64,000 bases of DNA from Hyphomicrobiales bacterium (lineage in GTDB: Bacteria; Pseudomonadota; Alphaproteobacteria; Rhizobiales; Rhizobiaceae). The stretch covers positions 62,001 through 126,000 of the forward strand of contig JAFKJU010000005.1 in NCBI GenBank assembly GCA_017305935.1, in the 5' to 3' direction. Below, in pieces: positions 19,743-26,677 of this stretch. The notes under the pieces are model-generated. The model was given only the letters and a program-made list of their open reading frames with translations. It was not told the DNA's origin and ran no database searches. The translations under genes and the position numbers were made by a program. The number at the start of each line of letters is the position of its first letter. The stretch's first letter is position 1.

Positions 19743-20774
19743 TTAGCCCAGGGAAACCTTGATCGGCTGGCGCGTATCGGCTTTTGCGGCGGCAAGGGCC
19801 GCCTGCGCCCTTGCCTGCAACTCGACCGCGCTTGCGACGTGGCCGGTGAGGACAATGCCGATGGACACGGTGAGGTGATCGCGTTCGCCGGGCTCCGACG
19901 TTGCGAAGGCCAGTTGTTCGGCGATGCCGGCGCGCAGCCGCCCGGCGATGATCACGGCATCCGGCTGGTCGATATCGTCGAACAGGAAGGCGAAATCGTC
20001 ACCGGCGATACGGGCGACGAAATCGCTCTTCTTGATCGATTTGCGCAGATAGGTCGCGAGACGTTTCAACAACCGGTCGCCGGCGCGCTCGCCGAACGTC
20101 TGGTTGATGCGACTGAAATCGTCGATGTCGATCAGCAGCAGCGCGCCGCGCGGCGGTGTCGCTTCCGGCCGGTACATGTCCTCCAGCCTGCGCAGGAAAG
20201 CGAGGCGGTTGGGAAGATGGGTCAGCTTGTCCTGAAGCGCGGCGGCATCGAGGGCGTCGAGGCCGCGATCGATCCGCTCCAGGCGGATCACCCCTTGGTT
20301 GAGCGCCTGGCCGATGGCGGTTTCGGCCACGATCAGTTCGGCAAGGCCGGCTTGCAACGCATCGACGGCCCGAAGGCTGTCGGCCAGGCTGGTGCCGGGG
20401 GCGGCGAGCGCCCGCGTGGTAGCCTCCAGCGAGCGGGAGAAGGCCTGTTTGCCGGTGATGCCGAGCGCAAGCTGTTCCTTCAGCCCGCCCAACAGGCGCG
20501 CGGCTTCCGACTGGCAACGGCTGGCGGCAAGGCCGCAATGGCCGGCAAGGCGATAATGCAGGCCGAGATCGTCCAGATCCGCCTGGCGAGGCCGGGGTCC
20601 AAGGGCCGCGAAATCGCGTTGCAGATCGGCATTGCCGCCCCTCAGCATCTCGTGCAGCAATTCGTAATTGCGCGGCAGCGGCTCGATCTCGAGCTTCGCC
20701 ATGGCCTCGGCGATGGTAAGCATCGTTTCCGGCAGGTTGGATTGGCCGTTCGGTTTCGCCACCGCCAGAGCCAT
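19743..20774 (-). CDS. GGDEF-domain protein with degenerate AGDDF active site
   Basis: A cytoplasmic protein of 343 aa. An N-terminal helical region of about 170 residues with no recognised domain is followed by a GGDEF fold starting at DKLTHLPNR (182-190). Metal-site acidic residues are in LIDIDDF (214-220). The signature reads AGDDF (257-261) instead of GGDEF, with Asp for the catalytic Glu, and the inhibitory-site Arg is Lys (KKSD). Diguanylate cyclase activity is therefore doubtful; a GTP- or c-di-GMP-binding role is possible. The start is uncertain: ATG at 20855 would add 27 residues with codon use unlike the rest. Confidence 0.78.
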   Translation of the reverse strand: MALAVAKPNGQSNLPETMLTIAEAMAKLEIEPLPRNYELLHEMLRGGNADLQRDFAALGPRPRQADLDDLGLHYRLAGHCGLAASRCQSEAARLLGGLKEQLALGITGKQAFSRSLEATTRALAAPGTSLADSLRAVDALQAGLAELIVAETAIGQALNQGVIRLERIDRGLDALDAAALQDKLTHLPNRLAFLRRLEDMYRPEATPPRGALLLIDIDDFSRINQTFGERAGDRLLKRLATYLRKSIKKSDFVARIAGDDFAFLFDDIDQPDAVIIAGRLRAGIAEQLAFATSEPGERDHLTVSIGIVLTGHVASAVELQARAQAALAAAKADTRQPIKVSLG

Positions 20775-20906
20775 CGTCTGAAATTGTCGCACGCGCCCCT
20801 CGCTTCCCCGCGCATTCTTGTCCGCGGCTGCGTAAACCCATAGGCGCGCTACCATTTAACGCGCGTTGAAAACCACGGCTTGTCCGGGCTTTCTTGACGT
20901 TTGCGG

Positions 20907-21434
20907 TTAATGGGCGATTGCCGGCCCCATCCAGCGGCTGCCCTCGGAGCGCAGGAAATAGATGAGGTCGAGCGTGACGCTCGGCTTGCCAAGTCCGGTC
21001 AGAATCGTGTGGCACTGGCCGCGATGGTGGGTCTGGTGGTTGAAGAAATGCGCCAGCGCCGGGCCGAGCGGATGGGTGATCGGCTGCGGGTTGGTGAGCG
21101 GCGTATAGGAAATGATCCGCCCGAAATCGGCTTCGGCAAGCGTATCGATCCAGGAGGCGATGCGGGCATCCTCCAACCGCCGCGCTTCGCGCAGGCCGGC
21201 GAGATCCTCATGCAGGACCTGGTCGAGGGTCGATACCGGCTCGCCATGGCCGGTGAAGCGCTGCATCCAGACGCGGTCCGCGACAAGAAGATGGTTCAGC
21301 GTGCCATGCAGCGAGCCGAAGAAGGCGCCCTTGTGCGCCCGGTAATCCGCTTCCGAAAGCTCGGCCGCTGCCGTGTAGATGCGTTCGTTGGCCCAGCGAT
21401 TGTAGTCCGCAAACATGCGATAGTGGTCGATCAT
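20907..21434 (-). CDS. DinB/DfsB-family metal-binding protein
   Basis: Four-helix-bundle protein of the DinB-like superfamily, 175 aa. The conserved His set is visible in LHGTLNHLLVAD and in HFFNHQTHHRGQ, which would bind one divalent metal. The C-terminus ends in the YFLRSEG segment common in the family. ATG at 21434 has GGAGGG upstream, better than the ATG farther out. Some relatives are thiol-dependent transferases or damage-induced; nothing here fixes the reaction. The neighbour on the other strand, a GST, also handles thiols, which is suggestive only. Confidence 0.85.
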   Translation of the reverse strand: MIDHYRMFADYNRWANERIYTAAAELSEADYRAHKGAFFGSLHGTLNHLLVADRVWMQRFTGHGEPVSTLDQVLHEDLAGLREARRLEDARIASWIDTLAEADFGRIISYTPLTNPQPITHPLGPALAHFFNHQTHHRGQCHTILTGLGKPSVTLDLIYFLRSEGSRWMGPAIAH

Positions 21435-21566
21435 GGCCTTGCCCTCCGATGCTGTCTCCATCTTACGCCGTCGATGCGTCAAACGGCATGATGGAAATCA
21501 TGAAATTTCCTGATTTGATTCCGCCCGCATTCGCGGCTTTGATGCAACACATTCAAGGAGAACGCC

Positions 21567-22259
21567 ATGACTATCATTCTGCATTCGCTGTGCGGCACGG
21601 ATACGAAGCGCCCCTTTTCGCCGCATTGCTGGAAGGCGGTGATGGCGCTGTCGCACAAAGGGCTGGATTTCGTCGAGCGGCCGGTGCCGTTCACCGAAAT
21701 TCCGGCGCTGGAAAACGGATTCTCCCGCACCGTGCCGATCCTCAACGACAACGGCCACCTGGTCAGTGACAGCTTTGCCATCGCGCTCTATCTGGAGGAC
21801 ACCTATCCGGATCGTCCCTCGCTGTTCAAGGGTGAGGGCGGCAAGGCGATGGCGCGTTTCGTCGAAGGCTATACCCAGACCGTATTGCAGGCGGCGCTGA
21901 TGCCGATCATCGTGATGAGCATTCACGATATCCTGCCCGAGAAGGACAAGGCCTATTTCCGGGAAAGCCGCGAGGCGCGGCTGGGCAGACCGCTGGAGGA
22001 GGTGGTCGCCACCCGCGCCGAGGCGGAGAAGGCGGCGTTTCCGGGCAAGCTGGAGCCGCTGCGCCATATGCTGAAATTCCAGCCTTATCTCGGTGGCGAC
22101 AGCCCGCTGTTTGCCGATTACATCCTCTTTGGCGCGCTGCAATGGGCGCGGGTGACGAGCGGCAGCCTGCCGCTCAGTGCCGACGATCCGGCGATGGAGT
22201 GGTTCGGTCGTTGCCTCGATCTTTTCGAAGGGCGCGGTCGGCATGTGACAGCGGCGTGA
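21567..22259 (+). CDS. Glutathione S-transferase family protein, LigE-like
   Basis: Two-domain GST of 230 aa: thioredoxin-like N-terminus (1-80) with SPHCWKAVMAL and the glutathione-binding VSDSFAIALYLED, then an all-helical C-terminus. The pattern YPDRPSLF, the long helical spacer, ADYILFGALQWA and the tail DDPAMEWFGRCLDLF resemble the beta-etherase LigE subgroup, which cleaves aryl ethers from lignin. Resemblance is at family level; the true substrate is unknown. AAGGAG precedes the ATG. It is monocistronic: ndk starts 181 bp later, beyond a repeat element. Confidence 0.85.
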   Translation: MTIILHSLCGTDTKRPFSPHCWKAVMALSHKGLDFVERPVPFTEIPALENGFSRTVPILNDNGHLVSDSFAIALYLEDTYPDRPSLFKGEGGKAMARFVEGYTQTVLQAALMPIIVMSIHDILPEKDKAYFRESREARLGRPLEEVVATRAEAEKAAFPGKLEPLRHMLKFQPYLGGDSPLFADYILFGALQWARVTSGSLPLSADDPAMEWFGRCLDLFEGRGRHVTAA

Positions 22260-22267
22260 AACTTTAA

Positions 22268-22375
22268 GCATTTCCAGGAAAAGCGCGAAGCGGTTTTCCG
22301 TCCGGAAATGCGCAAAAACAAACAACTAGAGCGCTTTTGCGATTTGAAGAAACGCAGAAGCGTTCTGGCTCCCGC
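22268..22375. repeat. Palindromic intergenic repeat, copy C, with a second module
   Basis: Outer arms GCATTTCC (22268-22275) and GGAAATGC (22304-22311) pair perfectly; the inner arms are GGAAAA (22277-22282) and TTTTCC (22294-22299). Compared with copy B the arms differ in sequence but stay complementary at identical offsets. A second module (about 22327-22375) starts AGAGCGCTTTTGCGATTTGA and contains the dyad AACGC-AGA-AGCGTT. It sits between the GST gene and ndk. Confidence 0.8.
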
Positions 22376-22383
22376 TTGTTTTC

Positions 22384-22410
22384 GGGCGGTGAGGCGGGTA
22401 AACACCGCCC
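22384..22410 (+). promoter_or_regulatory. Hairpin in the ndk leader
   Basis: GGGCGGTG (22384-22391) and CACCGCCC (22403-22410) form a perfect 8-bp stem with an 11-nt loop. It ends about 18 nt before the ndk ribosome site AGAGGA (22428-22433). It could stabilise the message or attenuate transcription; no strong T-run follows. It may be the end of the adjoining repeat. Confidence 0.5.
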
Positions 22411-22440
22411 ACTTTCCCCGATTTTCAAGAGGACATGAAC

Positions 22441-22863
22441 ATGGCGATTGAACGCACGTTTTCGATGATCAAGCCGGACGCCACCAAGCGCAACCTGACC
22501 GGCGCCATCACCAAGATGCTTGAAGAAGCCGGCCTGTCGGTCGTCGCTTCCAAGCGCGTCTGGATGAGCAAGCGCGAAGCCGAAGGCTTCTACGCCGTTC
22601 ACAAGGAGCGTCCCTTCTTCGGCGAACTCGTCGAGACCATGACCTCCGGCCCGACCGTCGTCCAGGTTCTCGAAGGCGAAAACGCCATCCTGAAGAACCG
22701 CGAAATCATGGGCGCCACCAACCCGGCCCAGGCCGCCGACGGCACCATCCGCAAGACGCACGCCCTGTCGATCGGCGAAAATTCCGTTCACGGCTCGGAC
22801 GCCCCGGAAACCGCTGCCCAGGAAATCAAGTACTGGTTCTCCGATACCGAAATCGTCGGCTGA
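22441..22863 (+). CDS. ndk: Nucleoside diphosphate kinase
   Basis: Transfers phosphate from ATP to other nucleoside diphosphates through a phospho-His. N-terminal [11 protein letters not shown], the [14 protein letters not shown] block and [17 protein letters not shown] are diagnostic; the His in NSVHGSD is the phosphorylated residue. I chose ATG at 22441 (140 aa, the standard length) because AGAGGA lies 7 nt upstream; the ATG at 22435 is only 1 nt from that site. An intrinsic terminator lies about 160 nt downstream, after an inverted repeat. Confidence 0.97.
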   Translation: MAIERTFSMIKPDATKRNLTGAITKMLEEAGLSVVASKRVWMSKREAEGFYAVHKERPFFGELVETMTSGPTVVQVLEGENAILKNREIMGATNPAQAADGTIRKTHALSIGENSVHGSDAPETAAQEIKYWFSDTEIVG

Positions 22864-22886
22864 TTGCTGGCATCTACCTCTCCTTC

Positions 22887-22992
22887 CGTCATGCTCGGGC
22901 TTGTCCCGAGCATCTAACCACGGAAAATATACTGTCAGGTTCAACTATTTGGCAGGCGTGAGCAGATCCTTGGGACAAGCCCGAGGATGACG
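22887..22992. repeat. Large inverted repeat (106 bp) downstream of ndk
   Basis: The left arm (22887-22915) and right arm (22964-22992) are 29 nt long and complementary at 26 positions; the core is CTCGGGCTTGTCCC. The left arm alone also holds a perfect hairpin, ATGCTCGGG-CTTGT-CCCGAGCAT (22891-22913). The 48-bp middle is AT-rich. Such elements are common between genes of rhizobia; no transposase or target duplication is seen. It resembles a non-autonomous palindromic repeat unit. Confidence 0.75.
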
Positions 22993-23023
22993 AAAATTAA
23001 CGGGCAGGGTGGATTGGAAATTG

Positions 23024-23051
23024 AGCCGGGGCGCAACCGCCCCGGCTTTTT
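23024..23051 (+). terminator. Intrinsic terminator downstream of ndk
   Basis: AGCCGGGGCG (23024-23033), loop CAAC, CGCCCCGGCT (23038-23047), then a T-run (23047-23051). A perfect 10-bp GC stem plus T5 in the ndk direction. It abuts the stop codon of the convergent lipoprotein gene. Confidence 0.85.
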
Positions 23052-23560
23052 CATGCCGGGCAGCTGGTTTCCGGCGAATAGTCGGTAGTGCCGTCCGGTT
23101 TCTGCAGGTCCGGGTTTTTCGTATAGGCCGGGCCGACGACCAGTGGCTTGGCCGGCAGGATCGTCTGGTCTATATCGGAGACCACGGTCGTTTCCAGCGA
23201 TTGCAGCAGCTTGTGGTCGGCATCGAGGATGCGGATCTTGACGCCGTAGCGCTTGTCCTTGACCACGCAATGCACCGGCGGGCTTTCCAGCACGATCTTC
23301 TCCCAGAAGGGATAGATTTTCGAGACCTCGACAATCGGCGCGCCGCCGGCCGGGTTTTCGTATTCGGTCTCGACGCTGCCGTTTTCCGGCAGCGGCGCCT
23401 TGCGCGCCAGCGTCAGCATATAGGTGGCGGTGGCGATGCGGTAATTGAAGACGAACATCTTTCCCGAGATTTCAGTGATGCCGTCCTTGGCCTCTCGCTG
23501 GCAGGCGCCAAGCGCCAGCGCCGATGCCAAAAGAGTTGCTGTGAGCAAAAGACGTTTCAT
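23051..23560 (-). CDS. Small lipoprotein of unknown function
   Basis: 169 aa. The signal peptide MKRLLLTATLLASALALGAC has a lipobox LGAC with Cys at 20, so it is a predicted lipoprotein. The mature part is hydrophilic with no domain I recognise. It has three further Cys or near-C-terminal features (PVHCVVKDKRYG, and ETSCPA at the end), so a disulphide is possible. Its ATG overlaps the stop of the CGNR regulator gene by 4 nt (ATGA), so the two are translationally coupled and share the palindrome-controlled promoter. Confidence 0.75.
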   Translation of the reverse strand: MKRLLLTATLLASALALGACQREAKDGITEISGKMFVFNYRIATATYMLTLARKAPLPENGSVETEYENPAGGAPIVEVSKIYPFWEKIVLESPPVHCVVKDKRYGVKIRILDADHKLLQSLETTVVSDIDQTILPAKPLVVGPAYTKNPDLQKPDGTTDYSPETSCPA

Positions 23561-24108
23561 GCATCGGCTCCTTTCGTCCTGCGCCGGTAATGGCGGCTGG
23601 CCTTGACGCGATTGCCGCAGACGGCCATGTCGCACCAGGCGCGGCTCTTGTTCTTGCTGCGATCCAGGAACAGCCAGCCGCAATTGCCGCAGATCTTCAT
23701 GCGCCCGTCATCGGGTAGCGCCGCGAGCCGCAGCGCCGAACGCGCCGTCTGCGCCCCAAGATCGTCCTCGGATGCTGCGCCCCGCAGGCAGGTTGCTGCC
23801 GAAGTCAGCAGGTCGGCCAGCAAGGCGCGGCTGTCATCTCCCTCGACCCGGGCGCGAAAATAGCGGTCGATGGCCTCGCGCAATGCCAGGAAATCCGCTT
23901 CTTCCGCATGGCCCGGCGGCGTCATCGCCGCCGGCAATCCCGGTTCGCCGCTGAGCCGCGCTGCCGCCTGCGGAAAGGCATGCAATTGATCGCGCAGGGC
24001 AAAACGGTCGATGCGCCGCGCCGGGTCGAAGCGCAGCACGACGCTGTTGGCGACATCCAGCGCCAATGCGCCACCGGAAAATCGATGCGGGGTCCAGGCA
24101 AAACTCAT
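23557..24108 (-). CDS. CGNR zinc-finger / ABATE-domain regulator
   Basis: 183 aa. An N-terminal ABATE-type region (about 1-130, with ALDVANSVVLR) precedes a C-terminal CGNR zinc finger: CGNCGWLF then WCDMAVCGNR, four Cys in two pairs, followed by a basic tail SRHYRRRTKG that would contact DNA. Proteins of this class are treated as stress-related transcription regulators. ATG at 24108 is preferred over the TTG at 24114. A 30-bp palindrome starts 10 nt upstream, in the gap to the divergent permease gene, which strongly suggests autoregulation and control of both directions. Confidence 0.85.
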   Translation of the reverse strand: MSFAWTPHRFSGGALALDVANSVVLRFDPARRIDRFALRDQLHAFPQAAARLSGEPGLPAAMTPPGHAEEADFLALREAIDRYFRARVEGDDSRALLADLLTSAATCLRGAASEDDLGAQTARSALRLAALPDDGRMKICGNCGWLFLDRSKNKSRAWCDMAVCGNRVKASRHYRRRTKGADA

Positions 24109-24117
24109 GGGCAAATT

Positions 24118-24147
24118 ATAACTGGCAAAATGAATTTTACCAGTTAT
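24118..24147. promoter_or_regulatory. 30-bp near-perfect palindrome, probable operator
   Basis: ATAACTGG-C-AAAAT-GA-ATTTT-A-CCAGTTAT: 13 of 15 positions pair around a centre at 24132.5. It lies between the start of the CGNR gene (24108, minus) and the LivH-like permease gene (24174, plus). The AT-rich centre also suits a -10 element. The most economical reading is an operator bound by a dimer of the adjacent CGNR protein; the GGTAAAAT half also resembles GntR-type sites. Confidence 0.75.
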
Positions 24148-24173
24148 TCTTGAGGCGAGAAGGACGCCGTTTC

Positions 24174-25070
24174 ATGCTCTATCTGTCGCAACAGATCGCC
24201 AATGCCTTGCCGCTGGCGGCGCTTTATGCGCTGCTGGCCTTCGGTTATGCGATCGCCTTTGCGGTGACGAAGCGGGCGGACCTGACCTATGGCGCGCTGT
24301 TTGCCTTTTCCGGGCAGATGTATGTGCTGTTCGTCGATGTCGGCTGGAACCGGCTGTGGCTGGTGCTGCCGGCGGCGCTGGCGCTTGGCATGGCGGCGGC
24401 GCTCGCCTATAGCGCGCTTGCCGCCGCCGTCATCGGACGCGAGGTCATGGCGCGGCTGGCCTTTTCGACGCCGAACACCGTGATCGTCGCCGGCCTTGGT
24501 TGCCTGATCGTGCTGATGGAAACGGCGCGGCTGGCTTCGGACACCCGCAGCCTGTGGCTGCCGCCCTTCCTCAATCGGACGGTGGCGCTTTGGCATGTCG
24601 GCGGCGTGCCGGTGACGCTGACAGCGATCCAACTCGTCAATGTCGCCGTGATGATCGGCCTGATCGCGCTGGGTTCGCTGGGGCTGACGCGTACGCGCGC
24701 CGGGCGTGTCTGGCGGGCTGTGTCGGACGATGCGCGCGCGGCGGAATTCTGCGGCGTCGATGCCAAAGGCGTCTTCCTCGCCGCCTATCTCGCGGCGGCG
24801 ATGATCGCAGCGGTCGCCGGCCTGATGGCGACCTCCTATTACGGCACCATGGATTTCGGCGCCGGCCTGATCTTCAGCCTCAAGGTGGTGATGATCGCCT
24901 CGATCGGCGGCGTCAGCGATCCCCTGCGCTCGGCGCTGGGGGCGGCGTTGCTGGGACTGACAGAAACCGTCTGGAGTTCCTTCGCGCCGATCGTCTGGCG
25001 CGATCTCTTCCTGTTTTCGCTGCTGGTGGTGATCGTGGTCATGACCCGGCGGGAGAAGGTCGTTCCCTAA
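24174..25070 (+). CDS. Branched-chain amino acid ABC permease, LivH-like (orphan)
   Basis: 298 aa with about eight membrane helices and the BPD_transp_2 pattern: FGYAIAFAVTKRADLTYGALFAFSGQMY near the N-terminus, the EAA-like segment RAVSDDARAAEFCGVDAKG, and the C-terminal SIGGVSDPLRSALGAALLGL. LivH normally works with LivM, LivG, LivF and a binding protein; none is adjacent, so partners must be elsewhere or the role differs. ATG at 24174 is preceded by AAGGAC. It is divergent from the CGNR regulator across a palindrome and ends exactly where the convergent moaE ends. Confidence 0.82.
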   Translation: MLYLSQQIANALPLAALYALLAFGYAIAFAVTKRADLTYGALFAFSGQMYVLFVDVGWNRLWLVLPAALALGMAAALAYSALAAAVIGREVMARLAFSTPNTVIVAGLGCLIVLMETARLASDTRSLWLPPFLNRTVALWHVGGVPVTLTAIQLVNVAVMIGLIALGSLGLTRTRAGRVWRAVSDDARAAEFCGVDAKGVFLAAYLAAAMIAAVAGLMATSYYGTMDFGAGLIFSLKVVMIASIGGVSDPLRSALGAALLGLTETVWSSFAPIVWRDLFLFSLLVVIVVMTRREKVVP

Positions 25071-25535
25071 TCAATTTTTCCACTTGTCGCGGGCCGCGTC
25101 GTCGGCGTCGCGGGCGGCGATCCAGTCGCCGGCCTGGCCGCTGGCCCCGTGTTCCTTCTTCCAGAAGGGGGCGGCGGTCTTCAGAAAATCCATCATGAAA
25201 TTGGCGCCGTCGAAGGCGGCCTGGCGGTGGGAGGCGGCGGCGATGACCAGCACGATGTTTTCGCCGACATTGATGCGGCCATGGCGATGGATGGCGGTGA
25301 TGCCCTCAAGGGAAAAACGCTCGACGGCGGCTTGCGCGATGCGGGTCATCTCCACCTCGGCCATGCCGGGATAATGCTCAAGCTCCAGCGCTTCCAGCCG
25401 CCCGCCTTCGTCGCGGCAAAGGCCGGTGAAGGTGACGACCGCGCCGATTTCGCCGCGCCCTCCGGTCATCCGGTCGATCTCGCTCTGGAGATCGAAATCT
25501 TCCGCCTGCACACGGATGGTGACCGGGGCGGTCAT
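25071..25535 (-). CDS. moaE: Molybdopterin synthase large subunit
   Basis: Converts precursor Z (cPMP) to molybdopterin with sulphur from MoaD. Motifs are TFTGLCRDEGG, the catalytic-site IHRHGRINVGEN, SHRQAAFDGANF and APFWKKE with the active Lys. Length is 154 aa. It follows moaD by 5 nt and ends with no gap against the oppositely oriented permease gene. A molybdopterin enzyme that needs this cofactor lies 7 kb away at 32870-35005. Confidence 0.95.
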   Translation of the reverse strand: MTAPVTIRVQAEDFDLQSEIDRMTGGRGEIGAVVTFTGLCRDEGGRLEALELEHYPGMAEVEMTRIAQAAVERFSLEGITAIHRHGRINVGENIVLVIAAASHRQAAFDGANFMMDFLKTAAPFWKKEHGASGQAGDWIAARDADDAARDKWKN

Positions 25536-25540
25536 CGGCG

Positions 25541-25795
25541 TCAGCCGCCGGTCATCGGCGGGAACAGGCCGATCTCGCGGGCGCCGGCGATCGGTTCGTC
25601 ATGCTCGACATGTTCCTGGTCGATGGCGACGCGGATGACCTCGGGAAACTGCAGCGCCGCCTCGTATTCCTCGCCGAGCGAGGTGAGGTGGGTCAGCAGG
25701 TCGGAGACGGTGCGCACGCTGGCGGGCAGGACGATGTCCTCCTCGGCCTTGCCGATCCGCTCCCGCACCCAGGCGAAATAGACGAGCCGCGTCAT
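25541..25795 (-). CDS. moaD: Molybdopterin synthase sulphur-carrier subunit
   Basis: 84-aa ubiquitin-fold protein ending in Gly-Gly (FPPMTGG), the residue pair adenylated by MoeB and then thiocarboxylated. The family N-terminus is RLVYFAWVRERIG. It is one base downstream of pgsA and 5 nt upstream of moaE; the three genes look like one operon. Cytoplasmic. Confidence 0.93.
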   Translation of the reverse strand: MTRLVYFAWVRERIGKAEEDIVLPASVRTVSDLLTHLTSLGEEYEAALQFPEVIRVAIDQEHVEHDEPIAGAREIGLFPPMTGG

Positions 25796-25796
25796 C

Positions 25797-26384
25797 TCAT
25801 TCCTCGTCGATGATGTGCTTGGCGCCGGCGCGGAAATAGTCGTAGCCGGTATACATGGTCAGCAGCGCCGCGATCCACAGCAGGCCGATGCCTATCTCGG
25901 TGGTGTAGGGCAGAACCTTGTCGCCGGCGGGGCCGGCCAGCAGGAAGGCGATGGCGACCATCTGCACCGTCGTCTTCCACTTGGCGATGCGCGTCACCGG
26001 CACGCTGACCTTCAACTCGGCCAAGTATTCGCGCAGGCCCGAAACGAGGATCTCGCGGCATAGGATGATGATCGCCGCCCAGAGCGACCAGCCGGCGATG
26101 GTGCCGTCGGCGGCGACCAGCAGCAGGATGGAGGCGATCAGCAGCTTGTCGGCGATCGGATCGAGCATGCGCCCGATATTCGACGTCTGGTTCCAGATGC
26201 GCGCCAGATAGCCGTCGAAGAAATCCGTCACCGAGGCGATGACGAAGATCCAGACGGCGGCCCAACGGGCGAAATCGGAGCTTTGCAGGCGGCCTTCCAC
26301 AAAGAAGCAGACCACGATGAGCGGCACACAGAGAATGCGCCCATAGGTGAGAATGTTCGGGATGTTGTACGCACGCGAAGCCAT
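25797..26384 (-). CDS. pgsA: CDP-diacylglycerol-glycerol-3-phosphate phosphatidyltransferase
   Basis: Inner-membrane enzyme making phosphatidylglycerol-phosphate. The CDP-alcohol transferase signature DG-x2-AR-x8-G-x3-D-x3-D is complete in DFFDGYLARIWNQTSNIG followed by RMLDPIADK. About five membrane helices in 195 aa. ATG at 26384 has AGGA upstream and starts MASRAYNIPNILTYGR, the family N-terminus; a longer frame is rejected. It heads the pgsA-moaD-moaE run, with uvrC upstream across a 293-bp spacer full of repeats. Confidence 0.95.
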   Translation of the reverse strand: MASRAYNIPNILTYGRILCVPLIVVCFFVEGRLQSSDFARWAAVWIFVIASVTDFFDGYLARIWNQTSNIGRMLDPIADKLLIASILLLVAADGTIAGWSLWAAIIILCREILVSGLREYLAELKVSVPVTRIAKWKTTVQMVAIAFLLAGPAGDKVLPYTTEIGIGLLWIAALLTMYTGYDYFRAGAKHIIDEE

Positions 26385-26574
26385 GTCGTCCTGCCTTTGA
26401 ATTCCTGCCGGTAATTGACGGTCTCGGATCGAGCCCGTCAATTGTCAAACCTCGCAATCCACGCCGTTTGTGCGCATTTTGCGGCAAATCCGATCACTTT
26501 CCCGTATCGCGTGAAAAGGTCCGTGCGATACGTTAAGAAGAGGGCGCAATGCCTTCAATCGATTCCCGTTTGCG

Positions 26575-26677
26575 CCTAAAGCGCGTCGCGATCTTTCAGA
26601 TGCGCTCCTTGCGCTTTAGGGTCTTTTTTTCGCATGTCGTTCTCGCAAAACCGCTGCACACTTTTGCGCGACATGCG
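26575..26677. repeat. Palindromic intergenic repeat, copy D, two modules
   Basis: Module 1: CCTAAAGCGC (26575-26584) and GCGCTTTAGG (26611-26620), followed by a T-run. Module 2: CGCATGTCG (26631-26639) and CGACATGCG (26669-26677), enclosing GCAAAACCGCTGCACACTTTTGC, which is the exact reverse complement of the copy B core at 2485-2507. Module 2 ends against the uvrC stop codon. This occupies most of the 293-bp uvrC-pgsA gap; the rest (26385-26574) shows no gene. Confidence 0.8.
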
